From Chrysomallon squamiferum (lineage: Eukaryota; Mollusca; Gastropoda; Neomphalida; Peltospiridae): a stretch of DNA of 62,000 bases. The position numbers were made by a program, and so were the translations under genes. The stretch is taken from NCBI GenBank assembly GCA_012295275.1, contig CM022677.1, forward strand, positions 12,656,934 through 12,718,933, given 5' to 3'. Positions 9,961 to 22,715 of this stretch are shown in pieces; position 1 is the first letter of the stretch; each line of letters starts with the position of its first letter. The notes under the pieces were generated by a model that saw only the letters and a program-made list of their open reading frames with translations, had not been told where the DNA came from and made no database searches.

Positions 9961-10951
9961 TTTATTCATATAATTATCTGAAAAATCAATCACACATGGC
10001 GTACTTCTCTGTTTCATAGTGAGGTCAATACCTGCCCTCACTCTCAACACACAAACAGATAGAACCACACCTACATGTCAGTCTCTCTCAGGCTACCCAT
10101 TTATTTATAATCTATCTAACACACATATAAACATACTCTTATTCACACATTGAGTTATATACCAATCCTCTAAGATAAATAAAATAATCACTATTATGAA
10201 CCTATGTATCTATGTATCTATTTATGTAGTTTATACAGTTTGTGTCTGTGTGTGTCATCCATCTATATCTACCCTCTATAACACACACATACATCCATAA
10301 ACCTATTCACTCATCATTTATTTATTTATATTTAATCTGTCATCTCTCTACCAATCATCTCTCTCAAAGATCCACTAAAAACACTTTCACATACACATTT
10401 ACGTATCCATTCTCTCTAACACACAGACACATACACATCAATTTATCTATGTTAATCTGTATATATCTTTCTATATATGTAACTAATTATTGTCTACCTA
10501 ACCTATCAATCTATTTCTCAAGCTATCAGTATGTCTAACTATCTCTATATCAATCTATCTTACTCTCTTGGTTACAAATAGCACAGTCTGTTTTGCAAAC
10601 ACACACACATTTACGTATACACTATTTATATCGTATTTAATTATTTAAATACATTTTTTTTAAATCTGTTTTTCTATCAGTAAATCTATATATATTTATC
10701 TATTTATCCAATATACATAAGCAACAGACTCAGTCTTTCTTACAGCTGTGCAGTATATACTCATGCCTCCTTGCATCTATCTAGCTTTCTTCTGTCTATC
10801 AATTTACCTCTCTACTGACACAATTTACCTCTCTACTGACACTTGTTTACACACATATATGTAGGTACATATACATACTAATCATCTTTAAACACACAAA
10901 TACATTATCATTCTTATACATGTTACGTGTGTGTGTATATATATATATACA
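9961..10951. repeat. CT- and ATCT-rich region
   Basis: Interspersed ATCT, CACA and CATT motifs with TA-rich patches. No gene seen. Confidence 0.65.
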
Positions 10952-12177
10952 CACTCTCCCAAAAAAGAAATGCAAAATGGTTGATTTGTTAGATAACTAT
11001 TGTAAACTGACACATATCAATGTAATGACATTTGGTGATTCAGATGTATAGCTTTTGTTACAGTCACCAAAAAGCAGGTAACACAAAATAAAGACTATGA
11101 TTGTGTTTATTAGCCAAAACATCCCCGCATGCAAACCACATTACCAGTGCATGTGCATGTGCAGCACATGAAACTTGAATATAAGGGTTATAAAAATGCA
11201 AGGTTTTCAAAAACTTCTGTTCGTTATTTTTGCTCTGACCCAACATCAAACAAATGCCACTACTGAGTGAACCACATCGAAACAACACCATCGGCTATTT
11301 AGAAGTTGGCAAATCCTTCTCAGCCATAGCCTGGGTGTTCCATGTATCCCCAAGCACCATCTTGAGATTGTGGTATCAGTTCCAGCAATACCAAACACAT
11401 GACCGTCCCAGATCAGGTAGACCACGTGTAACCACCAGGGCCCAGGACTGCTACATACGCGTACTTCATCTACGGGAAAGAATCACCATGGCAACCTCTA
11501 CTGCTTCAGCAATACCAGGTCTTTGTAGAGTATCAGTTCAGACAGTGCGCAATCGTTTATGCGAGGCAGGTAGTGTCAGTAGTGTCAAGTGCACAGAGTC
11601 TGGCTTCAGTTACGATGGAGAACTGTCAGGTTTAGTGACGAGGCTTGATTTCTGCTTCATCGAGCTGATGGAAGATGTCGAGTTTACAGATGTCGTGGTG
11701 AATGTTTTGCTGCAAACTGCATACAGGAAGCGGACAGATTTGGCAGTGGTAGTGTGATGGTGTGGGCAGCAATCTCATACACTGGCAGGACCAACCTGGC
11801 CCTCTGAATCTCTGGATTTGAACCCTATAGAGCATTTGTGGGAAGATTGTTGGATAGATGACTGAGACAGTATCAACCACAGCCACAGAATTGTACTCAG
11901 TTGACATTATTACTACAGACAGAGTGGGCCACCATTCCACAAGGTGTAATTCATAATGTCATTACTGCCATGGGAAGGAGATGTCAGGCAGTTCTGGACT
12001 CCCATGGTGGGCACTCAAGGTATTGACATTATAAACTTGAACTTTAATCTTTTCAATGTAATACCATCAATATTAATGGATTGCAAAAGTGTGTGTAAAA
12101 TGTGAACATTCTGCTGCTTTCTGTTGATCCATTAATGTCAATAAAATCTACTTTTGCGTTTCTTTTTTGTTAGAGTA
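10952..12177 (+). mobile_element. Tc1-like DNA transposon, copy 1 (deleted)
   Basis: The left end CACTCTCCCAAAAAAGAAA and the right end, whose reverse complement is CTCTAACAAAAAAGAAACGC, form an imperfect terminal inverted repeat, flanked by TA-rich DNA that fits TA target duplication. A closely related copy lies at 48629-49913. Against that copy, this one has lost about 150 bp between two CCTGG words (junction near 11795-11802), which removes part of the catalytic domain. Confidence 0.85.
11254..11930 (+). pseudogene. Tc1-like transposase, truncated
   Basis: The first about 105 residues are intact: a helix-turn-helix N-terminus (IGYLEVGKSFSAIAWVFHVS), then the GRPR motif (RPRSGRPRVTT) and a second helix-turn-helix ending NRLCEAG. 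Such domains bind the terminal repeats of Tc1/mariner elements. After that a deletion and frameshift occur. The catalytic part survives only in another frame, with RADGRCRVYRC and GSVMVWAAISYTGRT, and is cut again near 11800. The second Asp and the final acidic residue are not in one frame with the N-terminus, so no active enzyme is expected. Confidence 0.8.
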
Positions 12178-12879
12178 TATATATACACATACCCATTCCT
12201 TAACACATATAGCTACTAATCATCTTTAAACACACAAATAAATTATCATTACTATACATGTTATGTATGTGTGTGTATACATATAGATATATACACATAC
12301 CCATTTCTTAACACACATGTCTATCTATATGTCTGTCTACAAATCAATCTACCAAACTAGTAAAATACCTACCCATCAGTTTATCTCTCTAGCTTATACA
12401 TCTATTTTTCAATAACCATCTATCAATCATGTGTCCAGCTCCCTGAATATCTAAAACCTAGTTATAATACTTCAAACCTTGCTATCTTGCTGAATGTCTG
12501 CGTATTTATTTCTGTGTCTGTATATATACAGATATAAATAGTTACATCTTTCTGTATTTATGTGTACATCTGTACGTCTACATGCTCAGCCTGGCACACA
12601 AACACACATGACAGAAAGAAGAATACACAGAATAGATAGATGGCCATTGTCATGTTTACCTATCTGCCTAAATTCATCTACATCTATCAAATTATTTGTT
12701 AACTTCTACTGATCTAACTGTCTGTCAGTCTATCAACATCTCTCTCTTTCTTTCTGTTTATCTTCCTGTGTATCTCTTTACCTGTTAACCTCCCATCAGA
12801 CAGTCAGTCTCATATCTCTGTCAATCTTCTCTCCTTTCATTTGAATCACTTATAGTAGCTCTAAACTTGCTATTATTGT
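12178..12879. other. Microsatellite-rich DNA without gene
   Basis: ATCT, TATA and CACA motifs similar to those on the other side of the Tc1 copy. No supported frame. Confidence 0.6.
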
Positions 12880-13239
12880 CTATGAAAACAACATTAAGCT
12901 GGAACCTGCTTGTTGTCTATCTGTAAATATCATTGCTCCACATATTTTCATTTCTTCTATTTGAAATGTAGAAACACACATAGCTTTTGCAGTGTCATTA
13001 GTCATTACAGTGGAAGTTTTTGTTCCCTTCCATAATAACCAAGAATCATCCACTGTTAACTACTGGAGAATAATCAATCAACACTGATGTGTACTGTCAA
13101 CATTTTCTCTGAAAACTGCTTTGGAAAGAAAAATCCATCTTTTGTGAATAATAATTGTTCCATAGCAGTAGATACCTCATCTGTTTAAATTCTTCTCCCT
13201 ATTCTTGTAACTGAAGCTGATTCCAGAATCTTGCCTTTC
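12880..13239 (-). pseudogene. Decayed exon, 360 bp, unknown protein
   Basis: Minus strand: acceptor TATCTACAG at 13239. The first frame gives KGKILESASVTRIGRRI, a TAA, then TDEVSTAMEQLLFTKDGFFF and more, a TGA, then stops. One frame over, from about 13060, it is open for 57 codons (VDDSWLLWKGTKTSTVMTND, later EEMKICGAMIFTD) to a TAG at 12882-12880. Long open stretches split by two stops and a frameshift suggest a large decayed exon. Family not recognised. Confidence 0.4.
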
Positions 13240-14522
13240 CTGTAGATACAATAATAAAATTTAATAGAATAATAAGTATTTTTCTATTGTGTTTAATTGT
13301 CTGTAATGTTAGAAAGAAATTATTATAAATAAACATCATCTGTCTCTTATTGTAATAGATTTTAATAATAAATCACAAATAATTTAAACAAAAAATATAT
13401 ATCTATGAAAAAGTATCACTACAAATTTTACATTCTGGTCAATTTAAAATACATTTATCCAGAATAATAATGTTTTAATCCCAAAAGATCAAGATAAACT
13501 AAAATTCACAAATTTATAGTGAAATAAATCAACATTAAAATAAAAATCATTGCATAATGCAGAACAGAATTGCTGAAAGTATTAAACTTGTTAAAAAAAA
13601 CCCTGAAAGATCAATATCAAAAAATTACTTAAAGTAAAACATAACAAATAATGCATTTTCTAATAACCTAACAAAATGAACTGTAAGTATTATAACCAAA
13701 CTGATAAAAAAAACAAAAAAAACAGAAGAGTTTCAAAATTAATAAATTATTTATATTTAATCACATTGAAAATAAATTTCAACTTTACAAACAACAAAAA
13801 TACAAAACACAAAACTGATAATACTCTGTCAAAATTTGCCAGTTTGTAAATACCATATTTATTATAAGGCCTGAAAAATAATATTAATTTATTAATAAGT
13901 ATCATTTCTATGAAATCTGTGGAAAAATAAATAAATATATTCAATCTGAAATATATTTTATTTGATATATTTATCTAATTATATAAACATAAAAGAACTT
14001 CCAGTAAGATATAACTTGGAATTAATCAAACAATTACATTTTCTTCAGTATATTATTATAAAATTACTATGTAGTGAAAACTAAAATGTAAGCAAGTATG
14101 ACAAAGTAATATTTATTTCTTTATTAAATTTAATTGTTAGTCTTAATAAAAAGACTATCCAAATTAAGGCAAACAACAGTGCTTATATTTGAGCTTATAT
14201 TTGAAGTGTTATATATTTTGATATAATTAAAATTCTATATTCTTGCTGGAATTTTTTTTTAAATTTCATCATATTTTATTATACTGTAATCTACATAATA
14301 TTGATGCTGACATCTGTTTTAAAAAGATTATTTTATTATGTTTTGCTATGTTTGTGTAAGTCATAACTTTATTATAAAACTGTTAATGTTTATTATGACA
14401 AAAAAGGACGGAAGTTGGTAAAATTTTTAATTTATTCATAAAAATATATATTTCCTTAATTGTTAGAATCATCATTGAGTGTTAAAAAACTATATGTATA
14501 AAAATAGTTTTGTCTTAACAAT
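13240..14522. other. Very AT-rich DNA without gene
   Basis: Low-complexity A/T-rich sequence. Short frames here have no splice context or motifs. Confidence 0.6.
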
Positions 14523-14640
<118 letters not shown>

Positions 14641-14722
14641 TTAACATTAGCATAATCACCACCATTATTATGATAATAATTTCTGCTTAGATGACAGGTA
14701 ATAATAGGAAAAGATTGTTCAC

Positions 14723-14783
14723 CTTCTGTGTATTGCCTTGACATCTCCTGAGCTTTTCAAAATGATGCAGTTGTAGCATAACC
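14723..14783 (-). CDS. Small exon candidate
   Basis: Minus strand: acceptor TTCCTAAAG, 61 nt, donor AGAAG|GTGAAC. Two frames are open: VMLQLHHFEKLRRCQGNTQK, which ends in phase 0 and joins the exon at 8750-8900, and LCYNCIILKSSGDVKAIHR, which ends in phase 2 and joins the decayed exon at 13239. Which is used cannot be settled here. Confidence 0.4.
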
Positions 14784-15174
14784 CTTTAGGAAAGAAATAA
14801 AATAAAACAAAACATGAAATTACATTCATTTATAAAATGATGTGATCAACATTTCATATTTAAAATGATTATACACAGATAAAAGCTGAAGATAAGCTTA
14901 ACATATTAACTAAGATGTTACTTCTGGAGGTATCTAATAAAACAAAATTAAAAAAACAGCAACATTTCAGACAAGAAACTGCCTACACAATCCATTAAGA
15001 AAAGATTTAAGGAAAAAAGAAGAAAATAAACATTTATCTAATTATCAGCTACAGTTTGTTACACAAATGAAACTTAAGTCTAAAAACAGGTCTTTATCCA
15101 TCCAAGAAACAAAAGCAATACATTTTTCTCCTGTATCATTACATCATACAAAACATAATTAAAACTTTACTTAC

Positions 15175-15220
15175 CTTTTCACCATTTTCTGCAGGTTCAG
15201 CAGACTTATTGTCATTCATT
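15175..15220 (-). CDS. Small exon candidate with in-frame ATG
   Basis: Minus strand: strong acceptor GTCTTTCAG, 46 nt, strong donor AAAAG|GTAAGT. The only open frame starts at an ATG (MNDNKSAEPAENGEK). Its phase does not match the upstream exon at 16298-16410, so it may be an alternative first exon or carry an indel. Confidence 0.4.
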
Positions 15221-16161
15221 CTGAAAGACAAATAACAGGGTAATAAACCTAATAAGTTAGCAAGTAATTTTAAATTACTAAGAATTACTAAGAAATGTAT
15301 TTAAAATAATTTTAAAAGTAAAAATTATAAAAAAAAATCATTAACACAAACTGAAGTGTGTCAAAAATGCATAAACTGATGCTGTTTTCAATAAACGCTT
15401 TCTCCCTAGCTAGCGTTACAAAAAATATGTGTCTAGAGCTGTGTGTGTGTGTGTATATAAAAACAAAGCAAAAAAACATTACTGTATTTGATTTAAATAC
15501 AACATATTCTTTTGATGGTTTAAACAAATTATAATTGGGATAAAAAATTATGGCTATATATGTATTATAATCTGAAATAATTAGAAATAAAGAGATGAAA
15601 TTCAATTTAACAAAAAAGGTTGATAAAATTATATGTAATACACTTATTTTTGCTCCAATGAGTGGCAATACAAATTTTTTTTAGTCCTTTTTCCTAAAAG
15701 CTCATAGAAATGACAATGTTTCCCATCAGTGCAACAACTACCACACAGCAATGGAACTAACCTTAAACCTGTAGAGTCAAAAAGATCAACATTAAAATAC
15801 TACAGAACGTTTCTACACCAATATTTGCTACTCATGGAATAACCATTAAATAATTATAGAAACACTATTAAAACCTGTAACTATGAAGTTGTAGTTTATA
15901 TTTTAAAATGAAGACAAACATTAAAGAAAGAAAGAAAACAGAGAAAAATTATTTTTAGCTTATTTGAAGTCATGTTAAAAAAGCTTAATATTGCATGATG
16001 ACAAAAGCTTCATAACTTAATTTTTTAATAAACTTTCAAAACTGTTTAAGAAAATTGTGTAAAATCTTTATTAACTGGAAATGTATCTAATTTCAAAAAC
16101 GCATTATAATCGTGGCAAATAAATCAGGAAATAAAAAAAAAAATTAGCAAAACAATAATAG
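15221..16161. other. AT-rich intronic DNA
   Basis: No gene seen. Short TG run near 15440. Confidence 0.5.
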
Positions 16162-16163
16162 AG

Positions 16164-16201
<38 letters not shown>
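16162..16201. repeat. (AAT)n microsatellite
   Basis: Forty bases of AAT triplets. Confidence 0.9.
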
Positions 16202-16297
16202 GAAAAAGAAAAAAAGAAAGAAAAAGTTAAAAAAAATTGAACCAAAAAAAAAAGAAAAGCAGTAACGAAGAAAGAAATAGAAAGAGCACTTAGCTAC

Positions 16298-16410
16298 CTT
16301 GTCAAAGTATCTCAAATTGTGATGTTTATTATGTGTGAAACTGCTATTATCCCCTTGACCATCACAGTGAGCAGTGTCCTCCTCAATCAAGGTTGATACT
16401 TTTATTGATT
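16298..16410 (-). CDS. Internal exon of the coiled-coil gene
   Basis: Minus strand: acceptor TTTTGACAG, two bases plus 37 codons, donor CAAG|GTAGCT. It reads SIKVSTLIEEDTAHCDGQGD, then an Asn/His-rich stretch. The two leading bases complete a Glu codon with the single base left by the exon at 16675-17024. Hydrophilic and likely disordered. Confidence 0.6.
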
Positions 16411-16674
16411 CTGTCAAAACGTAAATTTCTTAGGAAAACAAAAAAAAGGACAGATGCAGAAAAAGAATATCAATTTTAAGGATTACATTCTGTTAGAAAT
16501 ATAAAAATACCACAACATTTAGTGCAAAACTACTTAAAGTTCTATAAATAAAAATAAGAGAAATTTTAAAGACCAAATTGTTCCTACGAAAAACATACTT
16601 AAAATAACCAATAAAATTCAATTTTAATTAACACACTGTACTACTTTGCAACTGAAATTAAATTAAAGTCTTAC

Positions 16675-17024
16675 CTGCTGTCTTACTCTGGTATTTATTA
16701 TTTGCTATTGCAGCTTTAAAACTGTAGCGTTTTATGCCAGAAAATGAATCTGTTTCTTCTTTGTCACCACAAGGTTATGGTGCTGCTCCCTTGTCTCGTA
16801 TCTTGAACAGTTCTTTGATGATAGCTTGTGAGTATTCCATTGTGTTGGACTGCTGCAGGTAGTAAGGTTTGCATTATGAACCAGTCCAGACTGACACCTC
16901 TGATGGGCAGGACAGGGTACAGTATGGCGGAAGTTTACTGACATCAGACACTGACTGATTCAAGTCAAATGAATGGTGGTTTAAGCTTTTTCACTTTTTC
17001 TTGACCTTGGATAATTTCTATCAC
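16675..17024 (-). pseudogene. Large exon of the coiled-coil gene, with breaks
   Basis: Minus strand: acceptor AATTTCAG at 17024, donor GCAG|GTAAGA at 16675. It enters in phase 0 as VIEIIQGQEKVKKLKPPFI then meets a TGA. One frame over it continues SFDLNQSVSDVSKLPPYC, with TAA codons after WTGS and after KGAAP, and stays readable to the donor (DSFSGIKRYSFKAAIANNKY). The end phase matches the next exon. So borders and frame survive, but one frameshift and two in-frame TAA break the message. It could instead be two exons with a retained intron between them. Confidence 0.5.
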
Positions 17025-17375
17025 CTGAAATTAACATTAAAAGATTAATGTTTATTAGCCACAGGTTTCTCGAGTTAAAATATGTTAAAATATGTTAACT
17101 CGAGACATTTTTCATTATGAATTTTCTTCTATTTGTCAACAAAGCTATCAATCTGTAATGGCAACAGTGAAAACAATGTACTTTATGTATCTATATTATG
17201 ATAATTTACAAAGAATTCAAATTTAAAAAAAAAAATTCATTAATGGGTTGGAATGACTTAGGATCTACTTTAAATCAAGTTTTTATCAATATGCTTTTAT
17301 GTGACCGAAGAAATGTTAATTGATTTGATTCTGTTTTATTTTCCCTCTCACTAAGTATATAACAATTTTATTTAC

Positions 17376-17459
17376 CAAAACAGGTGAACTGGGGATACAT
17401 GTTGGTGGGTGGTGTTGCCTGCACATCCCTCCTAACTCCAGTGACATCGGCTTTCCTTT
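17376..17459 (-). CDS. Internal exon of the coiled-coil gene
   Basis: Minus strand: acceptor TTATACAG, 28 codons in phase 0, donor TTTTG|GTAAAT. It reads KGKPMSLELGGMCRQHHPPT then CIPSSPVL. A second frame is also open, but phase 0 fits both neighbours. Confidence 0.55.
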
Positions 17460-18578
17460 CTGTATAAATAAAATTTTAAAATATAATAAAATAAACATAT
17501 CATACAGAAATTAATAACAAACGTGTTACACAGATAAATCAAAAATGAAACAATATAAAACATCCACTCAAAAACATTATTTATGAATATATACATATAA
17601 GTCTTCAAGTTCAAACTCATGTAAATAATGCTTTAACATAAATATAATAATTATGCCTTCTTGTAAAGTGGTAACAATCATTAAACACAAATAGAAAAAT
17701 TATCTTAAAGATCTACTAACATCAATCTAATTTAATATGAATGAAAAACAAACATTTTACACTTTTTAAAACATAATTTAATTAGATTATTGCATGTGTT
17801 AAGACATTTAATTAGATTATTGCATGTTTTATCATTTTATTTTTATTATTAATTTGTTATTAAAATATCTTTTGACACGAAAAGCTGGTTTCAGTGATGA
17901 GACTTTCAGAAAAACATCTGTGTTCTTTATGGATCTAGATCAAATTTTATGTTATTACAATTTATTCTGTAGGAAATATACTGGATTTAATCTGTAAAAT
18001 ATATTACAAAAATATATATACACTTGTGCATTAGTTTTGATTACTTGCTTACAGACTGAAATAAATGACTAACCAATACCTGAACCAAAAAATATATATG
18101 AACTCTAAAGGTGTCTTACTTATTACTGACAAATTCATATTTTTGTTATATCACTATATACTGTTTTCTTTAAACACAGTGTTATGTACAAAGAATCCCT
18201 TTAAAAATTACCTTACATACATTTTGATATTAAAAACGTTTTTTTTTTACTGTTTCTTCTTTTTATTTTTTCTTCATCAGATATTGAACTCTCATAAAAA
18301 ATGAAAATGTTTCTGTTTTGTTATCATTGAATAAAACAATGAATAGAAAGATTTTATTTTGTTTATTTTTTTACTGCTTTGATGGTTTCTTTTTATTATT
18401 GTTTTGTGGAAAAAACTATCAACTTTATGAAATACCTGACAAATTCTAATCATGTTTGTTTCCTGTATAGTGGCAAAAATAATCAAGTTACAAATTAACA
18501 TAGTAAAAAAATAATCAAAGAATAAGACATGGTTTCAGTTGTTAAAGTCTAAGTTTTCACTTCTACAAGTTAACCAAC
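17460..18578. other. AT-rich intron
   Basis: No exon seen between the phase-0 exons at 17376 and 18579. A 27-bp ATTTAATTAGATTATTGCATG motif is repeated in tandem near 17780-17828. Confidence 0.5.
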
Positions 18579-18677
18579 CTGATAATCCATACATTCTGTA
18601 TCAAAATCTTGGTGGACCAATTTCCAAATGTCCTGCAAGTCATACTGCCTGAGTCTTTTCTCTTTTAATACATTTTC
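18579..18677 (-). CDS. Internal exon of the coiled-coil gene
   Basis: Minus strand: acceptor TTTGCAG, exactly 33 codons in phase 0, donor ATCAG|GTTGGT. It reads ENVLKEKRLRQYDLQDIWKL, then VHQDFDTECMDYQ. The first half continues the heptad-like, charged helix of the two upstream exons. Confidence 0.7.
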
Positions 18678-19035
18678 CTGCAAACAAAATTACATCTTCT
18701 ACAATATTGATCACCTCTTACATAATAAACTTGCAACTGACCTATAAACGATGATGTATTTAATGAAGGCAAAGTTGCAAAAGAAAAAAAAGTCAAAGTA
18801 AACCTGCCTGTAATCGTGTCAACTGAAAAAGATATAAATGTAAGACATTCAGCAGGTTTTCAGTTATTTAGGAATTGTTTGTTAATCTAAACTGTTTATA
18901 TTATTTCTGATCAGATTGAAATTATGGCAGATAAATTATCAAACCAAAATTTGTGTGTTTTTATTTTTAATGAATGTATGATGGAAGAATGAATGCGTCC
19001 ATTAAGTTCAAGAACAAAATTAGAATTGAACTAAC

Positions 19036-19096
19036 TTCTAATTGAGAAGATATTTCTTTCTCTCTCTCCAGTGTTTCTTGCAGCTGGCAGATGTCA
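19036..19096 (-). CDS. Internal exon of the coiled-coil gene
   Basis: Minus strand: acceptor AAAATTAG, one base completing a Ser codon, 20 codons (DICQLQETLEREKEISSQLE), donor GAA|GTTAGT. It ends in phase 0 and runs straight into ENVLKEK of the next exon. Clear coiled-coil character. Confidence 0.7.
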
Positions 19097-20266
19097 CTAA
19101 TTTTTCAAAAGATTACCATATTTAGAAAAAAATGAGGTTTAATAAAAACAATAACAGCATTTCTTAAACAAAATCTAAACAAATTATTTACATTTTGTTT
19201 CTAATATATATTATTCTAATGAAAAAGCTAGGAAAAGTATTTTGTAAAAATATTTCTAAGGATTTGTTAGTTTAACCAACTGTAAATACCATTAACAAAG
19301 TTAAGTAATTTAGCTTAGACACAGAACTACTTAAATAATAAAATAAAATAAAATAAAATAAATATTCACACATTCAGCGTTACAGTATTTTTCACCAAGT
19401 TCTTTACTGAAAAACATAGAACAGAAAAATATTTGTTATTAATATTTCATAAAACCATACTAAACTTGTATTTATATATGTCACTGATTATGATGTAACA
19501 ACAGTAATGTATACAGTTCCTTATTTGCCTAGTGGCAGACAGAACAAAACCTGGCAATTCAAAACCAAAGCATATTTAGATATATTTTTCTGTAATCATT
19601 TCTCTTTTTTTCCAAAGTAAACCTGTTTTACCAAAATAAGTTTTTATTTGTGAGGCTTACTGCTGAAAAGTGAAAAATAAAAAAACAGACTCATTTATTA
19701 ATAGTTTTGGGACAAAAATGTTTTCTACATACTGGTGTTAGAGAATAAGCTGACAGACAAGGAATCTTTTGTATGCACCTTTACATGAAGACAAAACACC
19801 ATACACCTGTAGGCTAGTTACCTCTCAGACACCAAGCCTGCACTCAAACCACTGATATGTTTTCTGTTCCTTTAATTCAAGTACAATTAATATGTAATGG
19901 GTTCACATTTATTTTCTACATCTCTGAAATAATCTCAGCATGTCTGTGGAAGATTACTTTCAAAAATGAGACACACAGTTTGTTTGCTGAATGACAAAGC
20001 TGTGGCATGACAGGCTAATACCGACAAATAAAAGATGCATCTTAGATCAAGAGAAAAAAAAATTAATCATTCTGAAGAAGATACAACAACTCATGTACTT
20101 TAAAGTTATATTATGATCACAGCTTAACCATTATAGAAATGTTGGGCAAATGTAAATGACTCAGTCAAAATGTATTGGAATATTACATTTGAATTTTGGT
20201 GCCAGCCAAAACAAATGCTAAAGACATTAATGATATAAGGCAAGTTATAAATATAAAGATACTAAC
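19097..20266. other. Intron, AT-rich
   Basis: A pentanucleotide AAAAT run lies at 19336-19362. No exon with convincing borders, apart from a possible 30-bp one near 19790-19850 that I could not confirm. Confidence 0.5.
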
Positions 20267-20385
20267 CTTGTTAAATTTTCAATACTGCAACAGTTTGCTT
20301 TCAGTTTGCAAATCTTTTCTTTTTCTTTTCTTTTTTCGGCGAGTCCTTGAAAACTTTCCACAAGCTGACCTCTCAGTTGCTCAGT
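20267..20385 (-). CDS. Internal exon of the coiled-coil gene
   Basis: Minus strand: acceptor ATTTTCAG, 39 codons plus two bases, donor ACAAG|GTTAGT. It reads TEQLRGQLVESFQGLAEKRK, then EKEKICKLKANCCSIENLT. Together with the next three exons it gives about 120 residues in one frame, mostly charged coiled coil. The protein family is not recognised; a coiled-coil scaffold role is inference only. The same GTTAGT donor is used in the next exon. Confidence 0.7.
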
Positions 20386-21346
20386 CTGAAAATTAAAATC
20401 ATTATTGCAAAGTTATATTATTGAAGACAACAAAGTATCAAATATACATCATAAACATGTTATTTACTGCTCCAGACTTTTTCTGCTGAATTAGTCCTAC
20501 TTTTTATTATTATTATTCTTTTTATTTATTTAATTTTTTCTTATAAATGCTGAAAGTAATTTATTTTATGATCCAGTTCTCAGCCATTTTATCGGAATTA
20601 TTATCAAAACCAATTATGGTTAAAAACTTCTGAATCAAAATATTTAATTAAATAATAAATACTGATTTATGTCCCACCATTTCTGTGGTATTAAGGCACC
20701 TGTGAATGTACAAAGACACCAGCTGCTCAAATCATTCATAAGTGAAATATTTTTTTAAACTGCATATGTTCTTAACTTGAACCCCACCTATAGATATCAA
20801 TAAAAACTGCTACAGCTGATGTTAATCATGCCCGCTACAGCATTCTGGCATATATTATGTAATAAGAATACAATTTGATTTCTTCTTCTGTTTAAATCCT
20901 AGTACGTTTTAATAAAGTATGGTAACTTCCAAGTAATAATAATTTTATTTATTCAGAAAGGAAATAATATTTTTTATTTATTTAGTTGCTATTGATTGTT
21001 TTTTTGTTTTTTAACTTTTTATTTTTTTAGATAATTTAAACATCAACAATAATTTAAACATCACTATCAGTTTTGTCCACATCTCACTTTAAAAAAGTTA
21101 AAGAAACAAATGTTAAATTAACTGCTAAAGAAAAAAAGATTACAGTAATTAAAAAAAGAAAAATGAAAAGCAACACATACAATACATTATTGCATAGAAT
21201 TAATCATGGTTCAAACTTATTTCAAGATACTGATTATGTTGTAAAAGTATATGAATGAAAATTCAAGACTCATCAGAACAAAAATCTATCAGAGAGAGAG
21301 ATAAATGTGGTCTAAAATCAAAAATATAATTATTTAAGTATCTCAC
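20386..21346. other. AT-rich DNA without recognised gene
   Basis: A Lys-rich plus-strand frame at 21073-21258 has no splice sites or motifs and is probably chance. Confidence 0.5.
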
Positions 21347-21445
21347 AGGTATTTAGACTGCTAATTCAAGGTTTCTTCTGTTACATTTTCTCCATTTGCA
21401 GATGACAATGATCCACACATTTGCATGTCACTGCAATACTGACAT
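21347..21445 (-). CDS. Exon candidate, Cys-containing
   Basis: Minus strand: acceptor TTCTTACAG, then in one frame CQYCSDMQMCGSLSSANGEN followed by VTEETLN and a TAG. After the TAG the frame stays open to a CCT|GTGAGA donor. It could be a terminal exon or an internal one with a CAG-to-TAG change. In another frame, one that fits a one-base carry-in from the exon at 27367-27428, it reads VSIAVTCKCVDHCHLQMEKM and stops. Confidence 0.4.
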
Positions 21446-22715
21446 CTGTAAGAAGCATCACAAAGTTCTTTCAGTAATTGGTTAATGTTGATCTAAAAAC
21501 TATTTTTCTTATGATGGACTGTATTCATAAAACATTGTATGTTTTGACTTAGACAAGTCCTTTCAATAATACTTAAAAAAAAAAATAATAATAATAAAAT
21601 TTAATCATGAATCACGATGACTTTGAACAATAGATTAATAAATATAATAATATTAATTGTCCATTACAAGCAAGATCCTTTGAAATACTGATTCAAAAAT
21701 AGCATTTACTAAAAACTAAAGTACAATAAAAGAATGATAATTAATATGTAACAGACCAATGAAAACAGTAACATTCTCTTTGTCAGCTTCTGTATCAAGA
21801 TAAGTCCAAATCAGTTATGAAGATGTTTCTGCAGGAGCAACTATTATTCAGTGGCTTTATTGTACCAACCTTGTCTTTTTCACACAAAGGTGATGCCAAA
21901 CGTTTCATAACAAATATAGATTACTTTAACATTAACACTGACTGTTATTATTTTATAATTATTACCATGAATTGATTCGGTATGTATTATTGTAAATCTA
22001 TTAGTACCTCAAGGCTGTTAAAGCAAACCTATTGAAGTATGAATTAAACTATAAGTTGATTTAATGAACAAAATGTAAATAAACAACATCAAAAGCAAAT
22101 GACCTATCTTCTTTATCTGGCACTCAATCCAAACCCCAGTTCAGCAACAGTTTTATTTGTGGATAATCATATTAAAACTAATTTCACCAAAAAAAGTAGT
22201 TCACAGAAAATGAAAATTAGCTTTGACCAAAAGTAAAAAAACATGTAAGAATAAAATAATGCATACAAAAAAAAAATAATAATAATGTTGTCTCTTGGTA
22301 ATAAAATTAACAAAATACTTCAGACGCTGAAAACTGAATTGGAAATAAGTTAGATATAATTTAAGTTAATATCTCTAAATATTTTTCAATGTCAGTTGAA
22401 AAAATAAACTCTATTCACCATTTACACAAATGAAATAAACATACTTCACTAAAATTTTCTTTTCTAGAAGCTTCATAATAATTTCAGTCTTTGAGCTTTC
22501 CTTCTTGACTAAAACCAACAAAACAAAGATTTCAGATGAAAAATATAAATGTCAGCATATACAGGTACATATACATATACTGAAAATATAACACTGGAAA
22601 TATAAAAATAACAAATATGAAATAATTAATTATTCAGTGGTAATTTTCTTTATTTTCAGTAACTTATCAATCCATTTCATAACTTCAAATAAAATAATTT
22701 TGTTCAAGGTAAACA
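21446..22715. other. AT-rich DNA without gene
   Basis: Short AAT runs near 21585 and 22278. No supported exon. Confidence 0.5.

Noticed and set aside
11632-11940. Minus-strand ORF of 102 residues
   Set aside because: Antisense to the Tc1-like transposase.
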